A stretch of 64,000 bases of DNA from Incurvaria masculella (taxonomy: Eukaryota; Arthropoda; Insecta; Lepidoptera; Incurvariidae). Below, in pieces: positions 1 to 10,369 of this stretch. The stretch is taken from the NCBI GenBank assembly GCA_946894095.1, contig OX335656.1, positions 2,681,001 through 2,745,000 of the forward strand. The letters run 5' to 3'. The notes beneath the pieces were generated by a model. It saw nothing but the letters and a program-made list of their open reading frames with translations, had not been told where the DNA came from and searched no databases. The translations under genes were made by a program, and so were the position numbers. Positions within the stretch are counted from its first letter, which is position 1. Each line of letters opens with the position of its first letter.

Positions 1-1707
1 GCTTTCTGGGTTTTTTTTTAGACCTGGGCTAAGCCAACTCATTTTAATTTCCGCTTCGACCATATCTTTTTCAATGTGATAGTATACATCCGGGCAAGAT
101 TAAAAGCCAGCCACCTCATCACCTTAAGACACCTAAGAAAGATTGAGCGAAGAGACACATTTGACATGACAGCAATTCAGACTCCAAAGAAGATACCGTC
201 AGCGACAAATGCGTCGAAAACATGCACATTGACTAGTTTTCCGGTTACAAAGATATTACTATATAGGTATTTCATATAGCTTTGCTATTGTAAATGTACA
301 ATTGACTTTTTTGTTGTTAATTCAAACTGTGCACTTTGTCAGCTAATAATGAAACTCACGGTCGCGCTGGACAGGAGTCGCCTTCATACAAAACATGAGC
401 CCATATTCCCATAGAGAGACGAAGGTTCGTTAAAGCTGTTACGGTGATTTTTTTCGCGGTTGCAGCAAATGAGCGCGGGTGGCGGTTGGCATGTACGAAT
501 TCTCACTTACATAATGAACAAGAGGACGCATTGGAAGGCAGGTAAAATTTAAATGGGACGATACTTCTCAGAACTAAACTTAATAACATTGAAAGTTAAA
601 CGTGAAAATATGATGATTCCGAGTGCAGCTGTCTTTTAATGATGAATAAAATACAAATATAAATAATCTTCCTCTCATGAGTCCTCAGGTCAGAGATGGA
701 GAGACACTACTAAAACGGCAGATCCTGCTTTTGTAATAAAACCATTTGTGCTAACTGGTAATGAACAAGACGTGAGATTATAAGATTGCGTTGTAATCAA
801 CTAGTTAGTCATTTAACCCGTTCTCTATTTATTGGTAAAAAAAGTTGTGGGCAAATCACCTTATTGCAAATGCGAAATAACCCTGCTGGAAAAATACCTT
901 GGAGGTAAGGTGTCTTGCTCCAACAATTATAACATCATTTACAGTTACAGGAAATGTATTGCAATTAATATAGTAGAGTTTTGTTGCCTACTTTTCTACC
1001 TACAGAAAGAAGTAGTGAAGAAAAAGACCATCAATGTTAGAAGCAGTTTACATTTTTTTTATACTATATTTAGTTATATTTATAAATTTCCATGGTTACT
1101 TGAAATCTTTTTACAGTTTCTGTGGTATAGGGATCAGAACATAAGCACATATTTTTCATCTTTCAGACTTTCGCTTTGGTGAAATGAAGTAACCTAACAT
1201 TTGTTTATACTAATTAAACCTAATCATGAGCTCCGTAGTATCTTTCATATCTATTCACCAAATTCTCTTTTTCCAATGCGGCGGTTCCCATGTTGACATT
1301 TTGAATTAAATCCTTGCTGTGTTGTCCTTGGTCCTGTTGAAAGACACAAATGTCAAAAAAATCAAACTGGAGCCACGCCTACGTAACTTACTAATCACTA
1401 GCTAGAAAAATCACCATGGCTGTCTCAATTTAAAAACAATAACCAACAAAACGACTGCCCAATACATTTTAAATTTTAAATTTTCCCAAAAAAATAGAAC
1501 ATTTTCATCGCATAAATCAAACTCTTTTACCTTATGTTACCAAATGACGGTCCTCTAAACACTGCCTCACATTTATAAGTAAAAGGCGCTGATTTTCAAA
1601 GTTGACCACGTCTATTGTTGATTAACCTCGATGATCGAACACCGAAACGTCGCACCACTAAGCTACCCAGGCTGACAGTCTGTTCATTATCGGTTAGTAC
1701 AGTCATA
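1..1707. other. AT-rich non-coding stretch, no gene recognised
   Basis: I see no reading frame with recognisable protein similarity, no splice-bounded exon and no copy of the repeat families found elsewhere in the window. Short frames here are of random quality. If the kinase gene that starts at about 7.6 kb has a further 3' exon, it could lie here or beyond the left edge; I could not identify one. Confidence 0.5.
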
Positions 1708-2058
1708 CAGTATGGGTCAGTCATACGAGCGATTGATGGCTCAGGGGCAGGTTCATTCCATCTCAGGGGTCTGGGTTCAAATCCCCGTCCCATTCATGCA
1801 TCAATTTAATTCTCTATCTGAGTTTGATAAGTGCATGTCGTTACGGATCCAAGCTGTGGTTCGGAATCCATGTAAAACTGTAGGTCCCCTTCCCCTTCTA
1901 GGTGGTAGGGTTAAGCCTGCCCGAGTTGTTACCATCGCATTACATAAAAAGATGGTCGAAGCGGCAATTAAAAATTATCCATGTTTTCCATCCAATTTAA
2001 TGTAGCCGTGCTCATAAAGGGAAGGTCCTGGCATGGCACCTATTTCATTCGGTAAGGC
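1708..2058 (+). repeat. tRNA-headed SINE (family S1), copy 1
   Basis: The copy opens with a tRNA-like head (GGTTCAAATCCCC resembles the B box). It continues with the family body: a stretch meaning 'gagtttgataagtgcat', then 'ggttcggaatccatgtaaaac', then 'aatgtagccgtgctcataaa' and 'ggaaggtcctgg'. The same ordered blocks recur at about a dozen places in the window on both strands. It lies just downstream of the last recognised kinase exon. The role of the body is unknown. Confidence 0.75.
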
Positions 2059-2097
2059 GGTACACAGTGTTCATAGGGAGGGTTTAAAGAGGTATAC

Positions 2098-2274
2098 CTG
2101 AGCTACGACATCTTCATCGGCGCATGGGATCTGGTTCGGATTAAGCCAAGCGTCAGCAAGGATTTGTGGGATTCTCACTCGCATTTTCAGTGGCGCGAGA
2201 ATACGCATGATGAGCTGCCGGCACTCGAGGGACACTTTCGGTTCCCGGGGAAAGGATATTTTATTTTGAACCTG
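2098..2274 (-). CDS. TSSK-like kinase exon 5 (subdomains X-XI)
   Basis: Starts after ACTTGCAG with Gln-Val-Gln and encodes [20 protein letters not shown], then [13 protein letters not shown], which matches the end of a TSSK kinase domain. A good donor (GCTCAG|GTATAC) ends it at 2098. If that donor is not used, nine more codons lead to a stop at 2071-2073 and this is the terminal exon. No further exon is recognised to the left. Confidence 0.75.
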
Positions 2275-5200
2275 CTGCAAGTTGCAAGGAAGGTTGTATA
2301 TTAATATCATACTTTTGAGGAATATTAACATTAAGACTACTATTTGGTCTATAAGAATACAGCAATTATATATTGATTGTATACTAGTAAGTTTATAATT
2401 ACAATAGAACTAACAGAGTTGCAATACAGAGCACAGCTTGAATTTTTTGTGCTATTGGACACAAGAGGAGGCCAAAAGCACAACACTTACAAGGAATTCA
2501 TATGAACTCCATTTATTCACACTTTAAAAACTAAATTAAAAGTACCCAATTCACCATGGGACATTATATCATAATAAACAAAGACATAATATCATTCGTG
2601 GTATACACGCTCGGGATGAACCGAGTCCTCCCCTTCCAAGCACCAGCGGCTGAGAAGAAACGAAACTAGATCGGATTTGGTTTCTGCGCAGCCGCTGGCG
2701 CTTGGACTCTGTTCGTCCCGGGCAGTATATACATGTGCTTCTTTAGTTTGTAGTGGACTGTTAAAGCTCTCACGGTGACTCTGATGAGGAGATTCAAAGA
2801 CAGCAATTGGGTCTTTATACTAGGCCTAGAGCCTAGTCTCTAGACCCAATAGCTGTAGTAGTCTAAGCCTTCAGACTGTAAATTTTGACATAAAATGTAT
2901 GGAAGTAATGTTAAATTTGGCAGTCGCAAGTCTTGAGAATGATCCTCAAGACCCAAGAACTGTTATTGAATCAGTTAGCTCATGCAACCGTATATACGTA
3001 GTCAGTGACAAAGGCTTTCGCATGTGTGGGCAGAAAGCCATTGTTACTTGGATTTATTGCCGATTTTTATTCTGCTTAGTGCAGTGCTTTTTTAAGGTTC
3101 CGTACCAAAAGGGTACCAAACGGAAACCTATTTCTTAGCCTCCGCTGTCCGTCCGTCCGTCTGTCCGTCACAGGGCTGTATCTCATGAACCGTAATAGGT
3201 AGGCAGCTGAAATGTTCACAGAGGTGTATTTATTTTGCAGCTATAGCAACAAATAGGTAAAATTAAAAAATAATAAAACCGGCCAAGTGCGAGTCGGACA
3301 CGCACACGAAGGGTTCCGTACGATCGTACAAGATTTACAAAAAAAAACACGTTTATTGTATGGGGCCCCCCTTTAATTTTTATTATTTTATAATGTTACC
3401 TTGCTGTTATAGGGGCAAAATAAATACATAATCTGTGAAAATGTCAGCTTCCTACCTGTAACGGTTCATGAGATACAGCCCTGTGACGGACGGACGGACG
3501 GACGGACAGCGGAGGCTTAGTAATAGGGTTCCGTTTTTACCCTTTGGGTACGGAACCCTAAAAATTAAAGGGGGCCCCCCCTTTAATTTTCATACAAAAA
3601 ACATCTTTTTTAGTTAAATATTGTACGATGGTACGGAACCCTTCGTGTGCGAGTCCGACTAGCACTTGGCCGGTTTTTCGATACCACAGAATGGTTCGGG
3701 TCCCATAATAATAACCCCATTAAATATTGAATGCATACCTTCAGTAACTGCGTGTAATTAGTATCATCGAAGGGCAACCTGCCGAAGACGATGGCGTACA
3801 GCACGACGCCCATGCTCCAGACGTCCGAGTCCTGCGGTCTGTACGGAACACCCTTGAGGATCTCCGGCGAGGCGTACGCGTAGCTCCCGCAGAATGTCTC
3901 GCTGAGCGGATACACGCCGTTCTTGCAGCGCATGTGGCCGCACGCGAAACCAAAGTCCGACAGCTTTATGTTTAGGTCACAGTCCATCAGTAGGTTCTCA
4001 CACTTTATGTCCCTGTAAACATTTGTCTCCTGGCACTCAGCGCACACCAATAATAATACATATCTAAAGGCCGATTTTTCAATCCTCAGATAGTACTTTC
4101 ATTAACGTTTGCCAAAGGATGGATAGACATTGCCGGAGAATTATATCTTCTATCACAATTATCTAACTGTAATTTTACTAATAAACATATGGACTTACTA
4201 TATGGGATGGATAAGCAGAAGCGTAAATAAATTCATCATATAGTTATATATAGGTATAACATATAGCGGCTCGTAGCCTAGTGGCGCGGGGACTGGCCTA
4301 GCGTACCAGAGGCCCGTTTTCAATACCAACTTGCACCGCTGTCTTTCTCTTTCAGAGTTCGATAAGTGCATTTCGTCACGAATGCGAGCTGCTCCATGGT
4401 TCGGAATCCATGTAAAACTGTAGGTCCCCTTACCCTACTAGGTGGTAGGGTTTAAGCCCGTCCGGGTTGGTACCATCACATTGGATGAAAAGATGGTCGA
4501 AGCGGCAATGAAAAATTGTCCGTGTTTTCCATCCAGTTCAATGTAGCCGTGCTCATAAAGGGAAGGTCCTGATTTGTATTTGTATTTGTATTTTATTCAT
4601 CATCCATAGACAGCTTGCTGCACTCGGCACCTAATTCCTTCGGGAATGTGGTGTATTGGGCTAATATCATAACGGTAGTTGTGTGGTATTAGCCATCCAT
4701 GTCAGATCTCATAAAAAAAAAGAAAAGATGTTTATTGAAGACTATTGAAAAATCTGCCCTGCGAGCGAGAGTAAAGAGGGTACTTGTTTAATAACTGCAT
4801 ATATCCTTGTACCAGACCTAAAACCTCACTATCTGCATAGGTATATCTCAAGTATGGTTTTCATTCATGGCTTTGCAGTCGGCAATATAATCTTTGAATA
4901 TTATATTTAAAAAAAAGAACTTGATTTCTTAATCTATAAATATATAAGCCTATTCGATTGAGTCAATCGACCCCATGACCATATAGGCATGTATAAATGA
5001 GAGGTGACCCTATACTCTAAGGCGTTAACTAAATATGGGCCTCATACGTGTGTGAGGCTCATATGTAGTTACCGCCTTTTTAATAAGGAGGGCAGTACTA
5101 TCATAAAGCTACTGCTAGAGATTAATACCACGTAAGTATAGGTTTTTCTCACCATGACTTCCTTCACCGTAAGCATCAGTGTTATCTCTTAGTGTCAGTA

Positions 5201-7595
5201 AATGTTTTCAAAATCTTTAATTAAAATTTAAAAAAATCATAGACAAGAAAATAAATAAATAAGTGCAAGTGCATAAAAAGAAGTGCACGCATCAGCATAG
5301 TGCATTACTGCTAGTGCATTACAATATAATATAATAATAATAATAATCTTGAAAGCACCAATCCAAATCGAAATAATAATGAAAACGGTCAACCCCAACG
5401 GGTATAGAACAGGCGCGAATGCAGCGGACCACAAACAGGCTAACGCATCTCCCTATACAAGGTTCTTCGGACGTGTTCACCTGTGGACGACGCCGCGCTC
5501 GTGGCAGTAGTACACAGCGTCGACGAGTTGCCGGAACCAGCGGCGGCCGCGCTCCTCGTCGATGTGCTGCTCCTTGCGTATCACGTCCAGCAGACTCCCG
5601 TTCTCAGCGTACTCCATCACAATGTAAACTCTGAAGAGAAATTAGGAATGTAGTCTTGAAATCTCGCATCTCTGGACCTGCGCCCTCATACAGCTCCGAT
5701 TGGCGCGCCTAGTATAGTTTTTTTTATTTTTTACGCAACCTGACTTGGATGGCTATTCTGCCTATGATAGGACCTTCCCTTTATGAGCATGGCTACATTG
5801 AAATGGATGAAAAACACGGACGATTTCCAATGCGATGGTATCAACCCGGGCGGGCTTAAACCCTACCACTTAGTAGAGGAAGGGGACCTACAGTTTAACA
5901 TGGATTCCGAACCATGGAGCAGCTCGCATTCGTTACGAAATTCACTTATCCAACTCAGAAAGAGAATGAAAGTGGTTCATGAACGGAGTGAGGATTTGAA
6001 CCTTGACCTCATGCTAGGCAAGTCCCTGCGCCACCAGGCTACGAGCCGCTCAATAATATGTATAGTAAAAATACCAACCACATAGAAAAAAAATCAAGCA
6101 TTTTATGTGTATGATCCACAGATATTAAATCTGACAAAATATGGCCAATGTTAAAATATGACAAATCCGAGTGCAGTGTACTGTCTATGGATGATGAACA
6201 AACAATACAATAGATATTTTGTTTAGGTTGTATAGGAAGGTTGAAATAGGAATGGAAGAGATTGTTCATAGTTGAATTAGGCGGGGCGGATCAGTGATTT
6301 GCCTGTGAACACTTGTCATCCATCAGCTATGACCACACGTTTCGAACAGCACTCATTTTTCAAAACCCAATTGGACAATTAAACCTTAAATTGTTTCGGA
6401 ACAAGACATCAAAAGTTCAAGTTTTCGGCGTACTCGTAACAAAAATGTGGAAACACAAAGGTTTTGGATTGTGGGTTACAGTGGAAAAGTGTTATCTATC
6501 TAAAAGGAGGATCACGCATTTTCGTTTTTTTATCAGTATCAGCGATTCTTTAAAAATACCCCTGTGATTTGTCATTTGTTTTCAATAATGACGAGAAATG
6601 TCAAATCACGATAGTATATTTCAACTAATAATTGAAAACAATCAAAGAAACAAAGACGTTTGCTTCAGTTATTAGTAAAATAAATGACAATTTGTTCTTT
6701 TGTCGGACAAGTTTGACCGTAACCTGTGGGTGGTCTCTATTGCTTGAAGGAATCTGATTAGGTTTTCATGTTTCAGCCCCTTGACAACTTCTATCTCTCG
6801 GGGCAAGAATTTCTTCAGGTAGTCACCGGGAGCTTGGAATTTGCTGATTATTTTGATGGCCACTTGGGAATTGTGCCGTTCGCTTGATGCAACCTGCAAA
6901 ATGGGCTCGTAAAAATGAAGAAAATTCAAGGTTTTAATTTTTTTCCAAATACCTCTATGGTGGTCACAAAATTTCACGTGAATCGGTTGAGAAATGCGAT
7001 CCGTAGAGGATAACAGCTGGACAGGCGGACAGCCGGACACCGGATATGCGAAATCATTTTTGCCCAAGCTAAAACGGAGAAGATCGCTCACGCTTAGCTC
7101 TTCGCTTGGGCAATTATGCGGCATTGGACATGGGTGGCTAATGCCATATCTACTGTCATGATTTAGCCCAACACAACACATGGAAACTAGGTGCTATGCC
7201 ATAGCCTTCCTTATATATATATTCCACGACTACATTGAACTGGACCCTTGACCATCTTTCATTCAATGCTATGGCACTAATCAAGGCGAGATGAATCCCT
7301 GCAACATCCTAAGTAAGGATTCCTATTTATGTAGAATCTGAACTACGCCTGGAATGGCTACCCCTCCAGAATCCAACAGTGCCTCGTGTTGCTCAACTTT
7401 GATGATCGCGGACGGACGCATCACGTGAGTGGGCGACCGAGACTCGATGCTTGCCACAAATAATTGATAGTAAGAAGTAGTGACCTTGACCGTTGCATAT
7501 GAGCCCGATCCGATGGTGCGGCCGAGCACATAACCGTGGGTCTCCAGCACAGTCAGCTTGCGCTCCGGCTTAGCTCCGGGGGGCGCCACCGACAT
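2098..7595 (-). CDS. Testis-specific serine/threonine kinase (TSSK)-like gene, five exons
   Basis: Spliced gene: exons 7595-7485, 6893-6724, 5630-5481, 4012-3739 and 2274-2098, 882 bases or 294 codons. Each exon has AG/GT borders and the intron phases match (0, 2, 2, 0). The product is a complete protein kinase domain that phosphorylates Ser/Thr. Visible motifs are the glycine loop GSGSYATVK (residues 29-37), the ATP-binding lysine in VAIK (51), the paired glutamate in FLPREIE (70), HRDIKCEN (143-150), DFG (163-165), TFCGS (183-187), SPE in place of APE (192-194) and DVWSMG (207-212). The FLPRE, HRDx[15 protein letters not shown] and TFCGSxAYAxPE pattern is that of the TSSK family, which acts in late spermatogenesis. 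Its length fits TSSKs (about 270-370 residues). The start is uncertain: ATG at 7595 is the first in frame, but an AG acceptor lies just upstream. The 3' end is also uncertain: either a donor at 2097 is used, or translation reads on to a stop at 2071. Confidence 0.85.
2605..2860. repeat. Two imperfect foldbacks in the last kinase intron
   Basis: At about 2605-2725 the arms carry GAGTCC and CCAGCGGCTG in inverted orientation around a short spacer. At about 2804-2853 the arms are AGCAATTGGGTCT and AGACCCAATAGCT. Both look like decayed hairpin or MITE ends. No coding content. Confidence 0.4.
3094..3679. repeat. CCGGCCAAG repeat (family A), cluster of three copies in alternating orientation
   Basis: A minus copy (3094-3275), a near-complete plus copy (3276-3565) and a minus fragment (3566-3679) lie end to end. 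The plus copy begins CCGGCCAAGTGCGAGTCGG, contains the GACGGACGGACGG run and GGAGGCTTAGTAATAGGG, and ends GGTACGGAACCCTAAAAA. This family is very common in lepidopteran genomes; its autonomous partner is not visible here. Confidence 0.85.
3739..4012 (-). CDS. TSSK-like kinase exon 4 (catalytic loop, DFG, activation segment)
   Basis: 274 bases between TTTACAG and a CTGAAG|GTATGC donor. It holds the DIKCENLL catalytic loop, NIKLSDFGF, the [12 protein letters not shown] activation segment and [10 protein letters not shown], ending at TQLLK in phase 0. Serine replaces the first alanine of the usual APE, as seen in some insect TSSK-like kinases. The whole downstream intron (3738-2275) contains three CCGGCCAAG repeat copies. 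Confidence 0.9.
4266..4721 (+). repeat. SINE S1 copy in kinase intron, with internal insertion
   Basis: Begins with the intact tRNA-like head GCGGCTCGTAGCCTAGTGG (A-box-like) and runs through the whole family body to 'ccatccatgtcag' and an A-rich tail. Between about 4571 and 4625 it is split by a TTTGTA microsatellite joined to a fragment that also heads the 9280 repeat (TTCATCATCCATAGACAG). Confidence 0.8.
5481..5630 (-). CDS. TSSK-like kinase exon 3 (hinge to catalytic-loop His-Arg)
   Basis: 150 bases, phase 2 at both ends, bounded by TTCTCTTCAG and CACAG|GTGAAC. It encodes [17 protein letters not shown] and onwards to [10 protein letters not shown] plus the first two bases of Arg of the HRD motif; the next exon begins with the missing G followed by GAC (Asp). 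The exon is GC-rich compared with its introns. It is too short to show up as a long ORF, but the splice phase and the kinase motifs leave little doubt. Confidence 0.85.
5725..6050 (-). repeat. SINE S1 copy, complete, in kinase intron
   Basis: Read on the minus strand it runs from AGCGGCTCGTAGCCTGGTGG at 6050 to the 'tccaagtcaggt' end and an A-rich tail at about 5730. The B-box-like GGTTCAAATCC is at about 5995-6005. It sits between kinase exons 3 and 2. Confidence 0.8.
6724..6893 (-). CDS. TSSK-like kinase exon 2 (subdomains II-IV)
   Basis: 170 bases between an acceptor (TTTTGCAG) and a donor (CACAG|GTTACG). It carries the VAIK lysine and the conserved [11 protein letters not shown] block with the C-helix glutamate. 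It ends two bases into an arginine codon that the next exon completes (AG+A). The exon is read in frame with both neighbours. Confidence 0.85.
6935..7290 (-). repeat. Repeat remnant plus 3' fragment of SINE S1 in first kinase intron
   Basis: From 6935 to 7120 is a dispersed-repeat remnant (blocks such as 'aatcggttgagaaatgcgatc' on the plus strand and 'catttttgcccaagct'), of a kind I recognise from moth genomes. From about 7126 to 7290 is a decayed S1 3' end (ggacatgggtggcta, then tgaactgga). Confidence 0.55.
7485..7595 (-). CDS. TSSK-like kinase exon 1 (N-terminus and glycine loop)
   Basis: Encodes residues 1-37: a short leader ([13 protein letters not shown]), then the first kinase strand and glycine loop, ending in a lysine codon before a GTCACT donor. 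The frame stays open upstream to a possible acceptor after TTGCAG at about 7614, so this could be an internal exon whose first codons lie further upstream. If it is the first coding exon, ATG at 7595 is the start. Confidence 0.75.
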
Positions 7596-7619
7596 CTCAC
7601 CCACCGTGCTGTCCTGCAA

Positions 7620-8870
7620 CCCAGCGACACACTTTGCACACTACAACAACCAAATTTCAGTGATGTATGTACAGTGTTACTTGCTAACAGAAGAATGTAT
7701 GCATTTTTGTTTTGCGAAAAACCTTACCTTGACCACATTTTGACTAACATCGGGACCCGGCATAGCACAGTATCCAGGATATTATATGTTCTGTGACAGT
7801 ATCAAGTATGAAGTTGTGGGGAATGTTTTAGTGGAGAATAGCATGATACGAGATCTTAGACCTCGCTGCTTTTGATTATTTCAATGTAAAGCCATACTGA
7901 CGGGTTAACTAGAAAAAACTTTGAATTTTTATAAAATTTTCGTTGAAATCTTGACAACCAAATATTTCAAATCGACCGCTCCTCTTGTAATAGACAAACG
8001 AATATGACGATGAAACCATAAATTAGTATTCAGAGAGAACCTGACTTAACATACAGAGTACAAGCCTTATTCAGATTAGGCGCTAACATACGCCGGACTA
8101 ACCGGTTTCTGTATGGTTAGTCCGGTGCTCTAGCAGTTCTCGTACTAAGTTTTGGGAGGTGCTCTCTGAATACGACTGATATTGTTGATTAGTATTGAAA
8201 AAAAAAATGGGATCCTAATAAACAGAGATTTTTTGATGTTTAGAATACGGATAAGATTTTACAACTTTCATTTCATTTCATTTCTTATCCGTAGGTAAGA
8301 TAGGTACGTACATAGAAGGAGCCGACATACAAGTGTGATTGATAAATTAATTAAAAATTAACTGACTATGATGACGAAGCCACTAATATAGGTATTTATA
8401 TTCCTGTTGGTTGGCATGAATACAACTAAGAAAATACCAATTTGGTGCTTTTTTATTAAAGGACTAGTGACGATTTCTAAGCACGATTGGTAACTAAAGC
8501 AATTGAACTTATCAATCACCCTAAAACCCAAGCCATCCTGGCCGCGCCGGCGAGTAAGAGGCGAAGGGCGAACACCATGTCCAACGGAAGTCATGGTTGC
8601 TGTGGAAGTCATTGCATACGTTCAGTTCAACACATGCATGGACCTTTGGGATTATTCTTGAAATTCACATTCGCCTGTGATTCACATTAATCTATAGGAA
8701 ATATTTCTACGATTTTGATTACTGTAGCACCATTCAAACTTGCTACGCGTTGCAATCGGTCTGAAGCCCTTAACCTGAGTTCAGCACGAATTAATTCGAA
8801 ATACCGGTCGGTCGATTCACGGTTCGAAATGTGGAAGATGAACGAAGAGACTTCTAAACTGGACTTTAGG
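7620..8870. other. Upstream of the kinase gene; no supported gene
   Basis: This is the 5' side of the kinase gene and may hold its promoter or an upstream exon, but I cannot place either. A GC-rich patch at about 8515-8600 can be read on the minus strand from 8578 as a short hydrophobic leader (MVFALRLLLAGAARMAWVLG) before a stop; with no partner exon I do not call it. Confidence 0.4.
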
Positions 8871-8871
8871 T

Positions 8872-9038
8872 CTAAGCCCCGATTGCACGAAGAGACGGCC
8901 GAGTTAATCAATGTTCAAACACGTCACTTTTAGTGATCCGCATAGAGTTCCTTCCATACTGTCCACACAAAGTGACGTGTTTGGTCAGACGTTGACATTG
9001 ATTTAGATTTTTTGTCCTTTCGTGCACTCGGTCCTAAG
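8872..9038 (+). mobile_element. Small MITE (family M1), first of an adjacent pair
   Basis: About 167 bp with imperfect inverted ends: CTAAGCCCCGATTGCACGAA on the left and CTTAGGGCCGAGTGCACGAA-like (reverse complement) on the right. An internal inverted pair (ACACGTCACTTT / AAAGTGACGTGT) lets it fold into a hairpin. Other copies lie at 9034, 31074 and 43418. No coding capacity. Confidence 0.75.
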
Positions 9039-9200
9039 CCCCGGTTGCACGAAAAGACGGCCGAGTTAATCAATGTTCAAACACGTCACTTTTAGAGATC
9101 CGCATAGAGTTCCTTCCATACGGTTCACACAAAGTGACGTGTTTGATCAGACGCTGACGTTGATTTAGATTTTTTGTCCTTTCGTGCACTCGGCCCTAAG
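9034..9200 (+). mobile_element. Small MITE (family M1), second of an adjacent pair
   Basis: A second copy follows the first directly, sharing the bases CTAAG at the junction. The two differ at several positions, so the pair is not a simple recent duplication; a second insertion or an old tandem duplication fits. Confidence 0.75.
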
Positions 9201-9271
9201 TCTGATTCAGTTTGAGTTTGACTTGAGTTGGCTAAACTTTTTCAGAAATAAATGGTGGAACTGGGAGATTT

Positions 9272-9560
9272 AATTGTTTATTGTTTATTCATCATCCATA
9301 GACAGTAAACAGCACACGGATTTGTTATATTTTATCATAAGCCACTTCAACGATTCCAGCGAAGACGAACTGGCAAGAAACTCCGCTGGATTTTTTTCAA
9401 CGTCCACTTAATCTACGTTTCCAAAAGTATTTGCCACTGCTTACAATCACAAGTAAAAACCCAAAATTATAAAAATTGCCGAGAATCAACAATGCATGTC
9501 GTATGCAACAGTTCATGAAAAATATCCGTTTATTTGTAAAGACCATGTCCGCTATTTAAC
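9272..9560 (+). repeat. Dispersed repeat (family R1) copy
   Basis: Starts at the TTTATTCATCATCCATAGAC block and includes 'gaactggcaagaaactccgc', 'aacgtccacttaatct' and 'aaaagtatttgccactgctt'. It closes with 'aaaatatccgtttattt'. Related copies occur at 40671 and at 46117 (interrupted). Class unknown. Confidence 0.65.
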
Positions 9561-10108
9561 ATGTTGCCAATTGTAGCAAGCCAGTCCCCACAAACAGCAC
9601 CCGTTCACGAGCATCACGCCGGGCACAGCCATCGCCTCTCTCAACCATATTTTAGGGAAAGAGGAGACCCGAACCTAGCGTCACAGCAAGCAAGGACCCT
9701 ACTCCAGTTGCAACAAAAAAACAATTGTAAAACCTTTGTACGATTTAGTCCTTACTATTATTTCTGTCATGAACTATTACAGTTTAAGATTCAAACTACA
9801 AAACCTTATTATTCTTAAAGCTAAAAAAACTAAACAATATTAACCCTTTCAATGCTACCAAATGCAGAAAATTAAGAGTAGAATGGTTTTAGAGCAACCT
9901 CTGATATAATGTATGAATACGATTATTGTATGAGATTCGGACCAACACCTACAATTAAATAATGCTTTACTACAGTCCGGGTGTACAGATCCCTCGTCAT
10001 TATTGATATGAAATTGTATCACCTCAATATTGTTAATGGTTTGTTAGTAATTTCATACTACACATAATAATAATAATAATACAAAAGATTTAAACTCTGA
10101 CATTTTTT
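9561..10108. other. AT-rich stretch without recognisable gene
   Basis: Contains an (AAT)n microsatellite at about 10064-10080 and otherwise low-complexity AT-rich sequence. No exon or repeat family recognised. Confidence 0.4.
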
Positions 10109-10328
10109 AAAAAACCGTCTTAGTGCGAGTCGAACTCGCACATGAAGAATTCTGTAGCATCGTACAAGATTTAGATAAAACAAATCACATTTACAGTTAT
10201 TAATTATTATTTGTTGTTACAGCAGCACTATTTTGATTCATGAGATACGGACCCCTGACAGCAGGACAGACAGCGGAGGCTTAGTAATAGGGTATCCTCA
10301 GCGCCCGTTTGGGTACGGAACCCTAAAA
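10109..10328 (+). repeat. Family A repeat, degenerate and internally deleted
   Basis: Retains the 'gtgcgagtcgaactcgcac' head and the 'ggaggcttagtaatagggt ... acggaaccctaaaa' tail, with the centre shortened and many substitutions. This is one of the older copies in the window. Confidence 0.7.
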
Positions 10329-10369
10329 CATTACTCGGTCTTACACATTTTTGTATAAGCCAGTTCATT

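Noticed and set aside
8515..8612. Short minus-strand reading that looks like a signal peptide (MVFALRLLLAGAARMAW)
   Set aside because: Stops after twenty codons, has no convincing donor in frame and no downstream partner exon; a GC-rich patch gives such frames by chance.
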